This document shows positions 52,380 through 61,642 of a DNA stretch of 64,000 nt, piece by piece (position 1 is the first letter of the stretch; every line of letters begins with the position of its first letter). A model generated the notes under the pieces. The model ran no database searches and had not been told where the DNA came from. It was given only the letters and a program-made list of their open reading frames with translations. The stretch spans positions 1,922,001 through 1,986,000 of the forward strand of contig NZ_QFGA01000001.1 in the NCBI RefSeq assembly GCF_004369205.1. The letters run 5' to 3'. A program made the translations under genes and the position numbers. This stretch comes from Pelotomaculum schinkii (GTDB lineage: Bacteria > Bacillota > Desulfotomaculia > Desulfotomaculales > Pelotomaculaceae).

Positions 52380-52705
52380 TAACTACTAACAACCTCAAGT
52401 AGCATTATTTTATCGTTAAATCCACCTCTATCAGATAGTTTCTTGAGCCTATACAATTCAAATTCTTTTTTATCAACACCCATCGAAGCAACGATTCCAT
52501 ATATAACCTCCACAACATCTACTAATTCCATAATATTATGTGACTGAAGATACTCATTAACTTCTTCAATCAGCTTTTCTTCTAAAGCCATAATATATTC
52601 CTGACCGTCCAGATTTTTAGTATAACAGATCTTGCCCTCAGCCTCTATGCAGCTAGGCACCTTATCCCTTACTAATTTGTTGTATATAACCATCGAATTC
52701 ACCAT
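52379..52705 (-). CDS. MazG-like / phosphoribosyl-ATP pyrophosphohydrolase-fold protein
   Basis: 108 residues. Starts near YNKLVRDKVPSCIEAEGK, a hallmark of small all-alpha NTP pyrophosphohydrolases. The metal-binding motifs are E-E-x2-E (residues 47-51) and E-x2-D (60-63). Such enzymes hydrolyse NTP to NMP and pyrophosphate. Its ATG overlaps the end of the HIT gene by seven bases (GCATGGTGA) and its stop overlaps rlmB. AT-rich like its three upstream partners. The substrate cannot be told. Confidence 0.82.
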   Translation of the reverse strand: MVNSMVIYNKLVRDKVPSCIEAEGKICYTKNLDGQEYIMALEEKLIEEVNEYLQSHNIMELVDVVEVIYGIVASMGVDKKEFELYRLKKLSDRGGFNDKIMLLEVVSS

Positions 52706-53406
52706 GCCTTAAGCCTACCCTTATATTTATTCAATATTTCCATATAAATACTATTAATATCAACACTATTTAACCTATTAAAGGTATCTACAATATAATC
52801 AATTCCAATGTACTCCTTCCAGTTCCAATTTTCTAAAACACCTAACTTATCAGCTAATATCTGTCGAATATATTGAGAAGGGATATTTTTACCTTCAATA
52901 ATATACTTTATCCCATGATTGTTCTGATAAAAAATATAGGGCTTATGAGAAAGATATTGCATCTTTAAATCATAGAAAGAATCAATCTTTCTAACCTCGA
53001 ACCCGTCATCAATTATATCAGGTAATATATCCCCATTATAAGGTAATATATGTAGATGCGTGTGATTAACACAACAACCACCCAGATTTTCATCTGTCAC
53101 AGCACCATGTTCAAAGGCTATTGTGCTTAATTTGTATATGTTTTTTAATAAACTATCAACGGTTTGAAGCAAACACTCCAATTCAAGCAGAAGATAAGTT
53201 GGAACAGAACCAATTGAAAGAAAGTGCTTCTCAGTAATGATTAACAAATAACCGGCAACAAATGAACCAAGTGCTGGTATTAGCAACCAATTCTTAGTTT
53301 TATATAAAAACCTATGACTCATATTAATATATTGGGAGACCATTGTATTAAAAAGGTTATTCTCTTCATCCATAGTTATTTCGGAGCAAAAGCTACATTT
53401 ATTCAT
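52699..53406 (-). CDS. HIT-superfamily protein
   Basis: 235 residues. N-terminal C-x2-C (C4, C7), core strands, and the histidine triad NHTHLHILP (H115, H117, H119), so a nucleotidyl hydrolase or transferase of the HIT/GalT superfamily is likely. A C-terminal half of about 110 residues has no motif I recognise. Start follows GTGAGGAGTAAAGATT, five bases after the PRTase-like gene. Codon use is AT-rich. Substrate unknown. Confidence 0.8.
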   Translation of the reverse strand: MNKCSFCSEITMDEENNLFNTMVSQYINMSHRFLYKTKNWLLIPALGSFVAGYLLIITEKHFLSIGSVPTYLLLELECLLQTVDSLLKNIYKLSTIAFEHGAVTDENLGGCCVNHTHLHILPYNGDILPDIIDDGFEVRKIDSFYDLKMQYLSHKPYIFYQNNHGIKYIIEGKNIPSQYIRQILADKLGVLENWNWKEYIGIDYIVDTFNRLNSVDINSIYMEILNKYKGRLKAW

Positions 53407-53411
53407 AATCT

Positions 53412-54341
53412 TTACTCCTCACCACGACTCATTAATAAATTTTCAATATATTCGTCTGATAGTGTTAATATTGAATAAACATTAATATTAAGAGCTTTTA
53501 GCTTTTCCAAACCTCTCCATTCCGATCTATGTACTAAACAGAAGAATGCCAATATATTTATACCACTCGGAAATTTATTAATACTTTTTATAACTTGCTC
53601 AGCTTTCACTAATACGTCATGAACAAAAATTATATTCTCATTTGAGTTAAGTTTTCCGTCCCAATACTGATCCTGTCTAATCTTGGGATTTTCCCTCATT
53701 TTAACAAATGGCTTTTTCATTCTCTCAGCGACTTTTAAACCTAAAAGGAAGTTGCCTTCAGTTGTGACAACAATCTTATCAATTTTACTCAACTCTCTTT
53801 CATCCATACTTGATTCTATGAGATTCACCATCATTGAAACTAAATCATAAGCAAAAAAATTATCGAACATAATATCCGTTAAATTAACATAATAATTTAC
53901 TGCATTATATAAAACACTTGGGATTCCTTTTTGATTTATTAAGGCGAAATCACTAATGCATATATGCTCTAACCTCTTTCTAATATTTTCCCACGTATCC
54001 ATTGGAGGGGACTTACGCAACTTGATAATTTCATATTTAACTTGTTCAAACTGCTCACTATTTAAGCCCAATTGAGCCAAGAATTGTCTAATTCGCTCAT
54101 CCTTATACTGCATTAATAAATTGTGATCTTCGGTAAATATTTGAGAAATACACTGATATGTATTCGCTTTAATATAATTAATATTATCTTTCTCTCTTTT
54201 CCTTTGTATTGCAGAAAACCAAGGAATATTAATTCCCTTGTGATCCAATATATCGAAAAAAGTAACTACTGCTAAGAAACATAAAATTAAATACCCGATG
54301 AAATCTTGAAAACATTTATAATATTCTGTCATGTGTTCCAC
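53412..54341 (-). CDS. Membrane-anchored phosphoribosyltransferase-fold protein
   Basis: 309 residues from GTG at 54339-54341 after GAGGTGATCAAAT. One membrane helix near residues 14-32 (FIGYLILCFLAVVTFF), a helical middle, and a C-terminal part like orotate phosphoribosyltransferase: IVVTTEGNFLLGLKVAERMK (190-209) and KPFVKMRENPK. Where the PRPP loop should be, FVHDVLVKAEQ (239-249) replaces the usual D-D/E-x-x-T-T-G-x-S, so PRPP catalysis is doubtful. It may bind a nucleotide as a sensor or effector. Third of four closely packed AT-rich genes. Confidence 0.65.
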   Translation of the reverse strand: MEHMTEYYKCFQDFIGYLILCFLAVVTFFDILDHKGINIPWFSAIQRKREKDNINYIKANTYQCISQIFTEDHNLLMQYKDERIRQFLAQLGLNSEQFEQVKYEIIKLRKSPPMDTWENIRKRLEHICISDFALINQKGIPSVLYNAVNYYVNLTDIMFDNFFAYDLVSMMVNLIESSMDERELSKIDKIVVTTEGNFLLGLKVAERMKKPFVKMRENPKIRQDQYWDGKLNSNENIIFVHDVLVKAEQVIKSINKFPSGINILAFFCLVHRSEWRGLEKLKALNINVYSILTLSDEYIENLLMSRGEE

Positions 54342-54352
54342 ATTTGATCACC

Positions 54353-55765
54353 TCATATAACCGAAAAACTATCGTATACATCTTGCATTTTTCCACATGA
54401 CAATCTTCCTTCAGGGCAATTCCTTGTCATAAAACATGCTGGGCCAACTCTACCAAATATGTTAGGTGCAATTCTTCTTAATTTTCTCAACATATCTATA
54501 GCAATTAAGCGAATTTCCCATTGAGCCCTATTACATGATCTTAGTTGTATAAAATGAAACAACTCTCTCGCATTCATAGTTGTAACCACATCTAAAACAT
54601 TTCCACTCAAATACAAATAAACCAAATCCTCATCAACAATACCTAAGGAATGAAATTCATTAAAAAAAGCAATATGATTTTTCCAAATTGCATGATACCT
54701 TGACAATAAAGTTGGATTGGAGGCTATAGTATTCGGTATAATATACCGATCGCTAATCCCGAATTCCGTAAATGATGGTACATTAAGGGATTGCATCCTG
54801 TGCCGAACAAGGTGAGTTAGACCAGCTAGGGAAATATTATTAATCCGAAATGTAAAATTAATTTGCTCTAGTTCACGCTTCCTCTTATCATTACATACTA
54901 TTTCCAACAATTGATTATGCAAACTTGCATCTGATTCAATTAATTCCGATGCTTTGTTCGTCGAACATAGTTTATGATTAATGATTGCCGTAAGTGCAAC
55001 AATTTTTTCCGGGTCATTTGTATAACTAATTATTTCGGTAGTTTCATTGGAATTACTTTTCTCAATAATTTTAGCATCAAGAAAATCTCTTAGCTTAAAT
55101 TCTTTATCCTCATTACCCGCTTCAAGTTGCTCAGTTTTATTAAAGATGCTTGGACATATCTTTGATGCCTGTAAAAGTAAGGATTCTCCTAATTTATTTA
55201 TTTCGGGAAATCCACTCCCCCTACCATATTTTGCAGAATATATAATGTGCATCAACTCACGTGCATTAACAGTACAATAAAAGTTACTAAAATAACAATA
55301 TGGCAGAAGAAACCTTGCATCTTCTTTTATTATACCGTTATTAACAAAATATTTATACTCCATGAATAAATAATTCATTTGCTCTGTGTACTTCTTAAAT
55401 ATATATTCTTCCGTTGCAGTAGATTCAGATTTTAGCCTAAATTTGGGAATATAATAGCCCATATTTCCAAAGTCAACATATCTCCGAGATTTAACAGTAA
55501 ACGAAGCTAGTCTAAATTCAATGATAAATTGCTCAACAAAAGCTGAAACATTTTCAAAAGCTATTGTGAAGTTGACATGCTCAATAAAGGATTTATGCCC
55601 AGAATCTAATACTTTTGATATTAGGCTATAATTATTGCTTTTCACTACTTCTTCAAAAATATCAATAGAAGAACCTAATTTAGTTGAAATCCTTGCGGCA
55701 GCAGTGCATATCTTTTCTGGTTCAGGTGTATGAGCTATAATTAAAGCTCTTGAATGATGAGGCAT
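54353..55765 (-). CDS. Double-length ThyX-type (flavin-dependent) thymidylate synthase-like protein
   Basis: 470 residues, about twice a normal ThyX. Two ThyX-like halves are visible. The N-terminal half has EFR-x7-S at 83-93, keeping the S-x-R-Y (93-96) of the dUMP site but not RHR. The C-terminal half has RHR-x7-S (321-331) and NAREL...LR...AQWEIR (398-419), but FTE replaces S-x-R-Y. A C-terminal cysteine tail (C444, C450, C457) follows. ThyX makes dTMP from dUMP with FAD, NADPH and methylenetetrahydrofolate. It begins an AT-rich operon with three nucleotide-related genes. Could make dTMP or act on another pyrimidine. Confidence 0.85.
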   Translation of the reverse strand: MPHHSRALIIAHTPEPEKICTAAARISTKLGSSIDIFEEVVKSNNYSLISKVLDSGHKSFIEHVNFTIAFENVSAFVEQFIIEFRLASFTVKSRRYVDFGNMGYYIPKFRLKSESTATEEYIFKKYTEQMNYLFMEYKYFVNNGIIKEDARFLLPYCYFSNFYCTVNARELMHIIYSAKYGRGSGFPEINKLGESLLLQASKICPSIFNKTEQLEAGNEDKEFKLRDFLDAKIIEKSNSNETTEIISYTNDPEKIVALTAIINHKLCSTNKASELIESDASLHNQLLEIVCNDKRKRELEQINFTFRINNISLAGLTHLVRHRMQSLNVPSFTEFGISDRYIIPNTIASNPTLLSRYHAIWKNHIAFFNEFHSLGIVDEDLVYLYLSGNVLDVVTTMNARELFHFIQLRSCNRAQWEIRLIAIDMLRKLRRIAPNIFGRVGPACFMTRNCPEGRLSCGKMQDVYDSFSVI

Positions 55766-55940
55766 ATTTCGTTAACTCCAATCAAATATAGGGTTAGCTT
55801 TTCGCTTTCAAGGAGATTTCATGCAACTTCAAGAAATATAAATAATACAAATCAAAACCTAAATTATAGCTTAACTATCTGCATGTAATTCAAATTAGTC
55901 CATACTTACTTAGCTTCATAAGACAAAGATCCGCCCCTTC
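55766..55940 (-). promoter_or_regulatory. Upstream region of the ThyX cassette
   Basis: 175 bp, AT-rich like the cassette. A TATAAT (55863-55868) with a possible TTGAAT 19 bp upstream is the only promoter candidate. GGAG lies 11 bases before the ATG. No terminator for mrnC is seen, so read-through from cysS-mrnC is possible. Confidence 0.4.
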
Positions 55941-56327
55941 TTATTCACGTCCCATCTCCAGCGCCAGGGCCAGGATCTCCTCGAGGCGGTCCTTGTCGCC
56001 TTTGAGATAGAGATAGCCGATCAGGCATTCGAAAGCTGTGCTTTGCCGGTAATCGATCACACCGGCGCTGCGGGGGGTATGGGGAGACTTGGCGTTGCGG
56101 CCGCGGCGGATTACAGCTGTTTCTTCCTCTGTGAGGATCCCTTCCAGCTCTCTGAGCAGCCTGGCCTGTGCTTTCGCATGTACATATTTTACAGCTTCGT
56201 CATGCAGCCGTTTTACCCTTGATATCCCGCTTTCGACAAGATGCGAGCGCACGGCCAGTTCATAGACGGCGTCCCCGATGTAAGCCAGCGCCAGCGCCGG
56301 CAGTTCACCTGGTTGAATATTTTTCAA
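55941..56327 (-). CDS. mrnC: Mini-ribonuclease III
   Basis: 128 residues. RNase III catalytic domain without a dsRNA-binding domain: LALAYIGDAVYELAVRSHLV with the conserved E/D, and STAFECLIGYLYLKGDKDRL. Matures 23S rRNA in Bacillus. Six bases after cysS. Confidence 0.95.
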   Translation of the reverse strand: MKNIQPGELPALALAYIGDAVYELAVRSHLVESGISRVKRLHDEAVKYVHAKAQARLLRELEGILTEEETAVIRRGRNAKSPHTPRSAGVIDYRQSTAFECLIGYLYLKGDKDRLEEILALALEMGRE

Positions 56328-56333
56328 CCCCCA

Positions 56334-57803
56334 TCACTGCTTCTTCCAGCGAACGCCCTGAGGAGTATCCTCAAGGACCACGCCAAGTTCTTTCAAACCG
56401 TCCCTGATCCGGTCGGCGACTACCCAGTCTTTCTTCTTGCGGGCTTCTTGCCGGATCTCAATAATCAGGTTGATTAACCCTTCCGCCAGGCTGGAACCAT
56501 CACCTGCGTCACTATCTAAAAGGATCCTGCCGCTTTGCGGTTCAACCTTAAAAAGCCCCATGACCCCGTTGAAATTCTGAAACAGGTCATAAGCGCGCCG
56601 GAGAGCCTCCCGGTCCGGGCCGGAGACCTCGTTTCCCGCCTTCTGGACGGCGCTGTTGACCTCTCTGGCCAGGTCAAAGATGACTCCCATGGCCAGAGCA
56701 GTGTTGAAGTCATCGTCCATGGCGGAATCAAAGGCGGCTTTTAAGTTTTCAAGGGAGGCTGTTAAGTCCGCCGCCCAACCGGAACCAGAGCGGGCGGTGG
56801 AAACCTCTCCCTTCCTCTCCAGGGCTTCGGTCAACAGCCGGATGCTGGTCTTGATCCTTTCCAGTCCTTTCCCGGCAGAAACCAGGTTTTCATCGGCAAA
56901 GTCGAGGGGGCTGCGGTAATGGGTGGAGAGGAGGAAAAAGCGGACTACTTCCGGCGAAAATTTGGACAGGATGTCCCTGACCAGGAAGAAGTTGCCCAGC
57001 GACTTGGACATTTTCTCGTCGTTTACGGTAATAAAGCCGTTATGCAGCCAGTAGCGGACAAAAGGTTCTCCGGTTGCCGCTTCAGCCTGAGCGATTTCAT
57101 TTTCATGGTGGGGAAAGATCAGGTCACTGCCTCCGCCATGGATGTCGAAGTTGGTCCCGAGGTATTTTTGCGACATGACCGAGCACTCGATGTGCCAGCC
57201 CGGCCTGCCCGGCCCCCAGGGGCTGTCCCAGGACGGCTCGCCCGGCTTGGCGGCCTTCCAAAGGGCAAAATCCATGGGGTCTTGCTTGCGGGTATCCACA
57301 TCCACGCGGGCGCCTGCCTGCATGTCGTCGAAGGTACGGCCGGAAAGCCTGCCGTAAGGCTCAAACTTGCGCACTGCAAAATAGACGTCCCCGTCTACCT
57401 CATAAGCAAAGCCGTTTTTGATCAGCGCTTCAACAGTCCCGATGATATCGGGAATATGCTCCGATACCTTGGGGTGTTGATCAGCCCGGCGGACGTTAAG
57501 GGCGTCGGCGTCTTTAAAATATTCATTAATATACATATGGGAGAAAGCGAGAGGGTCCTCCCCCTGTTCCCTGGCGCGGTTGATAATCTTGTCGTCGACG
57601 TCGGTGAAGTTCTGGACGTAAACTACCTCGTAGCCTTTGTAGTCAAAATACCGCCGTACCGTGTCAAAAAAGACCAGCGGCCTGGCATTGCCGAGGTGCA
57701 CATAGTTATAGGTCGTCGGGCCGCAGACATAGATGCCGACCCGGCCCGGGTCTCTCGGCTGGAAGGTCTCCTTCCGCCTGGTCAGGGTGTTATAAATCTC
57801 CAT
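56334..57803 (-). CDS. cysS: Cysteinyl-tRNA synthetase
   Basis: 489 residues. Class I signatures: [20 protein letters not shown] (HIGH variant HLGN, zinc Cys in CGPT) and [11 protein letters not shown] (KMSKS); the zinc-site [15 protein letters not shown] is present. Charges tRNA-Cys. Overlaps the cysE 3' end by 14 bases, so cysE-cysS are coupled. Confidence 0.98.
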   Translation of the reverse strand: MEIYNTLTRRKETFQPRDPGRVGIYVCGPTTYNYVHLGNARPLVFFDTVRRYFDYKGYEVVYVQNFTDVDDKIINRAREQGEDPLAFSHMYINEYFKDADALNVRRADQHPKVSEHIPDIIGTVEALIKNGFAYEVDGDVYFAVRKFEPYGRLSGRTFDDMQAGARVDVDTRKQDPMDFALWKAAKPGEPSWDSPWGPGRPGWHIECSVMSQKYLGTNFDIHGGGSDLIFPHHENEIAQAEAATGEPFVRYWLHNGFITVNDEKMSKSLGNFFLVRDILSKFSPEVVRFFLLSTHYRSPLDFADENLVSAGKGLERIKTSIRLLTEALERKGEVSTARSGSGWAADLTASLENLKAAFDSAMDDDFNTALAMGVIFDLAREVNSAVQKAGNEVSGPDREALRRAYDLFQNFNGVMGLFKVEPQSGRILLDSDAGDGSSLAEGLINLIIEIRQEARKKKDWVVADRIRDGLKELGVVLEDTPQGVRWKKQ

Positions 57804-58527
57804 CTTTTAAGAAACACCTCTCTCGGCAGCCCGTCAGTTCCTCCCGGCGCAGGCCTGCCAGTTGAAGATTCTGGTCCTCCAGTTCTCTGACCCGCTTTTG
57901 CAACCTTTCTATACTTTTATGCATACATACAAGCACGTCTGTAACCGGGTCGGGAAGCTGATCGTGGCGCAGGTTTACCTCGCCGGGCGCCTGCCGGGGA
58001 TCTACTTTATGGCCGTCCATAACAACGATCTTGCCGGGAACTCCGACCACAGTGCAGTCGGAGGGCACGGCCTTTAAAACCACAGAACCGGCGCCAATCC
58101 TGACGTTGTCACCAACCGTAAAGGATCCAAGGACCTTGGCGCCGGCGCTGATCATTACGTTGTTGCCGATCGTGGGATGCCTTTTGCCTTTTTCCTTGCC
58201 TGTCCCCCCCAGGGTAACCCCCTGGTAGACGGTAACATTGTCCCCGATTTCAGCAGTCTCACCGATAACGACGCCGGAGCCGTGGTCGATAAAAAAACCT
58301 TCTCCGATCCTGGCGCCGGGGTGAATTTCGATACCGGTTATAAAACGGGCGAACTGGGAAATGAGCCGGGCGATAACAAACCAGCCCCGGCGATAAAAAC
58401 CGTGCGCGAGCCTGTGCATAAGAACAGCGTGAAGACCGGGATAGCACAGGACCACTTCCAATACGGATTTGGCGGCGGGATCCCGCTCCATCACAGCCCG
58501 GATATCCTTGCGCAGCCGGTCGAACAT
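57790..58527 (-). CDS. cysE: Serine O-acetyltransferase
   Basis: 245 residues from ATG at 58525-58527 after GGGGGTATTGGA. N-terminal helical part ([20 protein letters not shown]) and left-handed beta-helix hexapeptide repeats ([40 protein letters not shown]). It makes O-acetylserine for cysteine synthesis, next to cysS as in many Firmicutes. The C-terminal 40 residues are a charged extension. The frame upstream to 58620 is repeat sequence. Confidence 0.96.
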   Translation of the reverse strand: MFDRLRKDIRAVMERDPAAKSVLEVVLCYPGLHAVLMHRLAHGFYRRGWFVIARLISQFARFITGIEIHPGARIGEGFFIDHGSGVVIGETAEIGDNVTVYQGVTLGGTGKEKGKRHPTIGNNVMISAGAKVLGSFTVGDNVRIGAGSVVLKAVPSDCTVVGVPGKIVVMDGHKVDPRQAPGEVNLRHDQLPDPVTDVLVCMHKSIERLQKRVRELEDQNLQLAGLRREELTGCRERCFLKDGDL

Positions 58528-58544
58528 TCCAATACCCCCTATGC

Positions 58545-58735
58545 AGGTCGTAGGGCGTAAGGCATAGGGCGTAGGTATAAACTGCATTTCTCCGGGGTCA
58601 ATGGGCGAATGAATTCGCACCTACATAAACCAGAGCTTAGAGCCTGTCGGCATTCTACGCCTTACGCCTGACCATTAGGAATGCAGTATTAGCTTACGCC
58701 TGACCCTTAAGAACTGCAGTATAAGACCTCGCCTG
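58545..58735. repeat. Class 2 composite element between gltX and cysE
   Basis: Left arm gtcgtagggcgtaaggcata (from 58547), core ggtataaactgcatttctcc, palindrome gggcgaatgaattcgcacct (58603-58622), right arm tctacgccttacgcctgacc (58653-58672), then a second acgcctgacccttaagaact piece running into the gltX 3' end. Arms are both GTAGGGC class. Confidence 0.8.
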
Positions 58736-60172
58736 TTCAAGTCGTGTGGCGACACCGGTTTGGCCGAGGATGGCCATGATCCGGTTTAAATCGGGTCCGT
58801 GGGTTTTTCCGGTCAGCGCTACCCGGACCGGCATAAAAATTTCTTTGCCTTTGACGCCCAGCTCTTTGCCGACTTCCTTGAGCAGAAGTCTGGCGCCTGC
58901 TTCGGTGAGGGCGGGACCTGTAGTAACCTTGGCTTTGAGGGCTTCCAAAACAGCCGGGACCTGGTTGCCGGCCATGATCTCCCTGGCTTCGTCTTCTTCT
59001 ATGTCGACCTTGTCGCTAAAGAAAATAGCGGCGTGGTCCGTGATTTCCTCCAGACAGTTCAAATAATCCCGTACTAAGGCAACCACCATTTTAACCCACT
59101 CATACTTCTTAGCAGTAAGCGGTTGACTTATATAGCCCCCCTCTTCTAAATATGGTATGGCCAGTTCGGTAATCCGTTCCAGGGAGGCGGTACGGATATA
59201 GTGGCCGTTGAGCCAGTTTAGCTTATCGAGGTCAAAAACGGCGGGACTTTTGGACACCCGCTCCAGAGAAAAATGCTCCACCAGCTGTTCCAGGGAAAAA
59301 ACCTCTTCTTCTCCTCCGGGGGACCAGCCCAGCAGCGCCAGAAAGTTAACCAGGGCCTCGGGCAGGTAGCCTTTTGCCTGGTACTGCTCAATAGCGGTGG
59401 CGCCGTGGCGCTTGCTCATCTTGCTGCGGTCCTGGCCCAGGATCAGCGACACATGGGCAAACTCCGGGATCTGCCAGCCCAGCGCTTCGAAAATTAAAAT
59501 CTGGCGCGGTGTGTTCGACAGGTGTTCCTCGGCCCTGATTACGTGGCTGATTCCCATGGTGTGATCATCTATGACCACAGCGAAATTGTAGGTGGGAATA
59601 CCGTCGGATTTTACAATAATGAAGTCGCCAATGCCGCTGCAATCAAATGAAACCTCGCCCCGGACGAGGTCGTTGACCTGGATGACATGGTTTTCCGGCA
59701 CCCTAAAGCGTATCACCGGCTTGCGGCCTGCCGCTTCCAGGGCGGCGCGCGCTTGCGGCGTGAGGTTGCGGCAGCGGCCCATATAGCGGACCATCTCGCC
59801 TTTTTCCAAAAGCTCTTCCCGCTCGGCCGCCAGTTCCTCCTCCGTACAATAGCAACGGTAAGCCTGGCCGCTTTCCAGTAAGGTGTCCGCATACCGGCGG
59901 TAAAGGTCCAGCCTTTCCGTCTGGCGGTAGGGCTCGTTGGGGCCCCCAACCTGGATCCCCTCATCCCAGTCCAGGCCGAGCCAGCGCAGGGCATTGAGGA
60001 TGTTTTCCTCAGATTCCCTGGTAGAACGCTCCAGATCGGTATCCTCGATCCGGACTATTAAAGCGCCCCCGTAATGGCGGGCAAAAAGCCAGTTAAACAA
60101 CGCCGATCTGGCCCCCCCGATATGAAAAGGACCGGTGGGACTCGGCGCAAAACGGACTCGTACCGGCAACAA
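58694..60172 (-). CDS. gltX: Glutamyl-tRNA synthetase
   Basis: 492 residues. [20 protein letters not shown] (HIGH) and [11 protein letters not shown] (KMSKS) motifs, with the discriminating type expected where GatCAB is used. The last residues ([10 protein letters not shown]) are next to repeat sequence. Promoter at 60252-60281. Leads the gltX-cysE-cysS-mrnC transcript. Confidence 0.97.
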   Translation of the reverse strand: MLPVRVRFAPSPTGPFHIGGARSALFNWLFARHYGGALIVRIEDTDLERSTRESEENILNALRWLGLDWDEGIQVGGPNEPYRQTERLDLYRRYADTLLESGQAYRCYCTEEELAAEREELLEKGEMVRYMGRCRNLTPQARAALEAAGRKPVIRFRVPENHVIQVNDLVRGEVSFDCSGIGDFIIVKSDGIPTYNFAVVIDDHTMGISHVIRAEEHLSNTPRQILIFEALGWQIPEFAHVSLILGQDRSKMSKRHGATAIEQYQAKGYLPEALVNFLALLGWSPGGEEEVFSLEQLVEHFSLERVSKSPAVFDLDKLNWLNGHYIRTASLERITELAIPYLEEGGYISQPLTAKKYEWVKMVVALVRDYLNCLEEITDHAAIFFSDKVDIEEDEAREIMAGNQVPAVLEALKAKVTTGPALTEAGARLLLKEVGKELGVKGKEIFMPVRVALTGKTHGPDLNRIMAILGQTGVATRLEQARSYTAVLKGQA

Positions 60173-60251
60173 AATGGTTCCTCCTTAAGGCGCAAATCAG
60201 CCGGAAGTCATATCTAACGGCTGGTTAAATGACCCTTTTTTATCGTAGCTT

Positions 60252-60281
60252 ATTATAACACCTGTTTTATCCGGCAGGCAA
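60252..60281 (-). promoter_or_regulatory. Sigma-A promoter of gltX
   Basis: TTGCCT (60276-60281), 18-bp spacer, TATAAT (60252-60257), about 75 bases upstream of the gene. No T-box core sequence is evident. The rest of the 280-bp gap (60173-60452) is AT-rich with an AGGCTTTTCGAGAGCC stem near 60393-60408. Confidence 0.65.
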
Positions 60282-60452
60282 ATGGTCAATAGCAATTCAT
60301 AAAAAAATGTGAGTGTTAATTAATATAAAACATAGTTATGTATTTCAATCTAAATGCGAGTTTATCTAATGGGTAAAGGTAATTGTTAACTGGCTCTCGA
60401 AAAGCCTCTGGGGTAGTGGGAACGGCGCCGCGATAACGGCCGGGCAACTGCC

Positions 60453-60935
60453 CTAAGTCCCCGGACCGCCTTCGAGAAGCGCCGCGCCATAAGCGGCAAT
60501 ACCCTCGCCGGTACCGGTAAAGCCAAGTCCCTCGGTCGTCGTTGCCTTAACGTTGACCTTGGAAGAGCTAATCCCCAGCGCTTCCGCCATCTTTAGCTTC
60601 ATTTCTTCCATATAGGGAGCCAGTTTCGGTCTCTGGGCCACAACCACCGCGTCTATGTTCCCCACCGTGAAACCCTTTTCGTTCAGCGCTTCACCGACTT
60701 TTGACAAGAGGATCAGGCTGCTAATTCCTTTATAGCGTTCATCGGTATCGGGGAAATGCCGGCCGATATCACCAGCCCCGGCGGCGCCCAGCAGGGCGTC
60801 CATAACGGCATGCACCAGCACATCCGCGTCGGAGTGCCCCAAAAGCCCCTTGTCATATGGGATCTCGACACCACCCAGGACCAACGGCCTTCCTTCGACC
60901 AGCCTGTGGACGTCATAGCCAAACCCCACCCTCAT
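60453..60935 (-). CDS. ispF: 2-C-methyl-D-erythritol 2,4-cyclodiphosphate synthase
   Basis: 160 residues. [12 protein letters not shown] with metal-binding D and [19 protein letters not shown], and the [20 protein letters not shown] end. Acts in the MEP isoprenoid pathway after IspD/IspE. ATG overlaps the ispD stop (ATGA). Confidence 0.98.
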   Translation of the reverse strand: MRVGFGYDVHRLVEGRPLVLGGVEIPYDKGLLGHSDADVLVHAVMDALLGAAGAGDIGRHFPDTDERYKGISSLILLSKVGEALNEKGFTVGNIDAVVVAQRPKLAPYMEEMKLKMAEALGISSSKVNVKATTTEGLGFTGTGEGIAAYGAALLEGGPGT

Positions 60936-61642
60936 TTTTGACCACCCCCGGCCTGAGAGGCCTCGAGCAGGGCCGAAGCCACGATGAGGTCTTCGGGAGT
61001 TGTAATTTTGATATTCCGGTAACTGCCATCCACCAATTTCACCGCCATCCCCAGCCTTTCAACCAGCGCCGCGTCGTCCGTGGCCCTGAAGTTTTCCTCA
61101 TGAGCACGGCGGTGCGCGTCCAGAATAACCCCGTAACGGAAAGCCTGAGGTGTCTGGGTCAACCACAGCCTGTTTCTGGGCAGGGTTTCGGCCACAAAAC
61201 CGTCCTCCCGGGCTAGTTTAACCGTGTCTTTTACAGGCACGGCGCAGGTTGCGGCGTCAAACGCAAGGGCGGCCCCGACGACCATCTCCAGGTTTTCATC
61301 GCTCAACAGGGGGCGGACCCCGTCATGTATGACCACAATATCCGTATCAGGCGCAAGCGCCAGGAGGCCGCTGTAAACGGAATCCTGGCGCTCTTTACCA
61401 CCTTGTACGACGGCTGTTATTTTCTTTAGCCCCAGCTTGTCGACCACAGCCCGGCGGCAATATTCCTCTTCACCTTCGCCTACGGCTACCACTATGGTCT
61501 GCACCAGCTTGCTGGCTTCAAGAATTCTTAATACGTACCCCAGTATGGGCGCCCCGGCCAGAGCAATAAACTGCTTCTTCACATCCGACCCCATCCGGCT
61601 CCCGCAACCGGCGGCAGGCACCACAGCGGCAACCTTAACCAA
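60932..61642 (-). CDS. ispD: 2-C-methyl-D-erythritol 4-phosphate cytidylyltransferase
   Basis: 236 residues from TTG at 61640-61642 after [32 protein letters not shown] is the CTP-binding signature; IHDGVRPLL and the [11 protein letters not shown] end are conserved. Overlaps the upstream PIN/TRAM gene by eight bases. Confidence 0.97.
   Translation of the reverse strand: MVKVAAVVPAAGCGSRMGSDVKKQFIALAGAPILGYVLRILEASKLVQTIVVAVGEGEEEYCRRAVVDKLGLKKITAVVQGGKERQDSVYSGLLALAPDTDIVVIHDGVRPLLSDENLEMVVGAALAFDAATCAVPVKDTVKLAREDGFVAETLPRNRLWLTQTPQAFRYGVILDAHRRAHEENFRATDDAALVERLGMAVKLVDGSYRNIKITTPEDLIVASALLEASQAGGGQK

Noticed and set aside
58528-58693. T-box leader for cysE-cysS or gltX
   Set aside because: No TGGNACC-type motif or antiterminator. 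The cysE upstream gap is a class 2 repeat element and too short.
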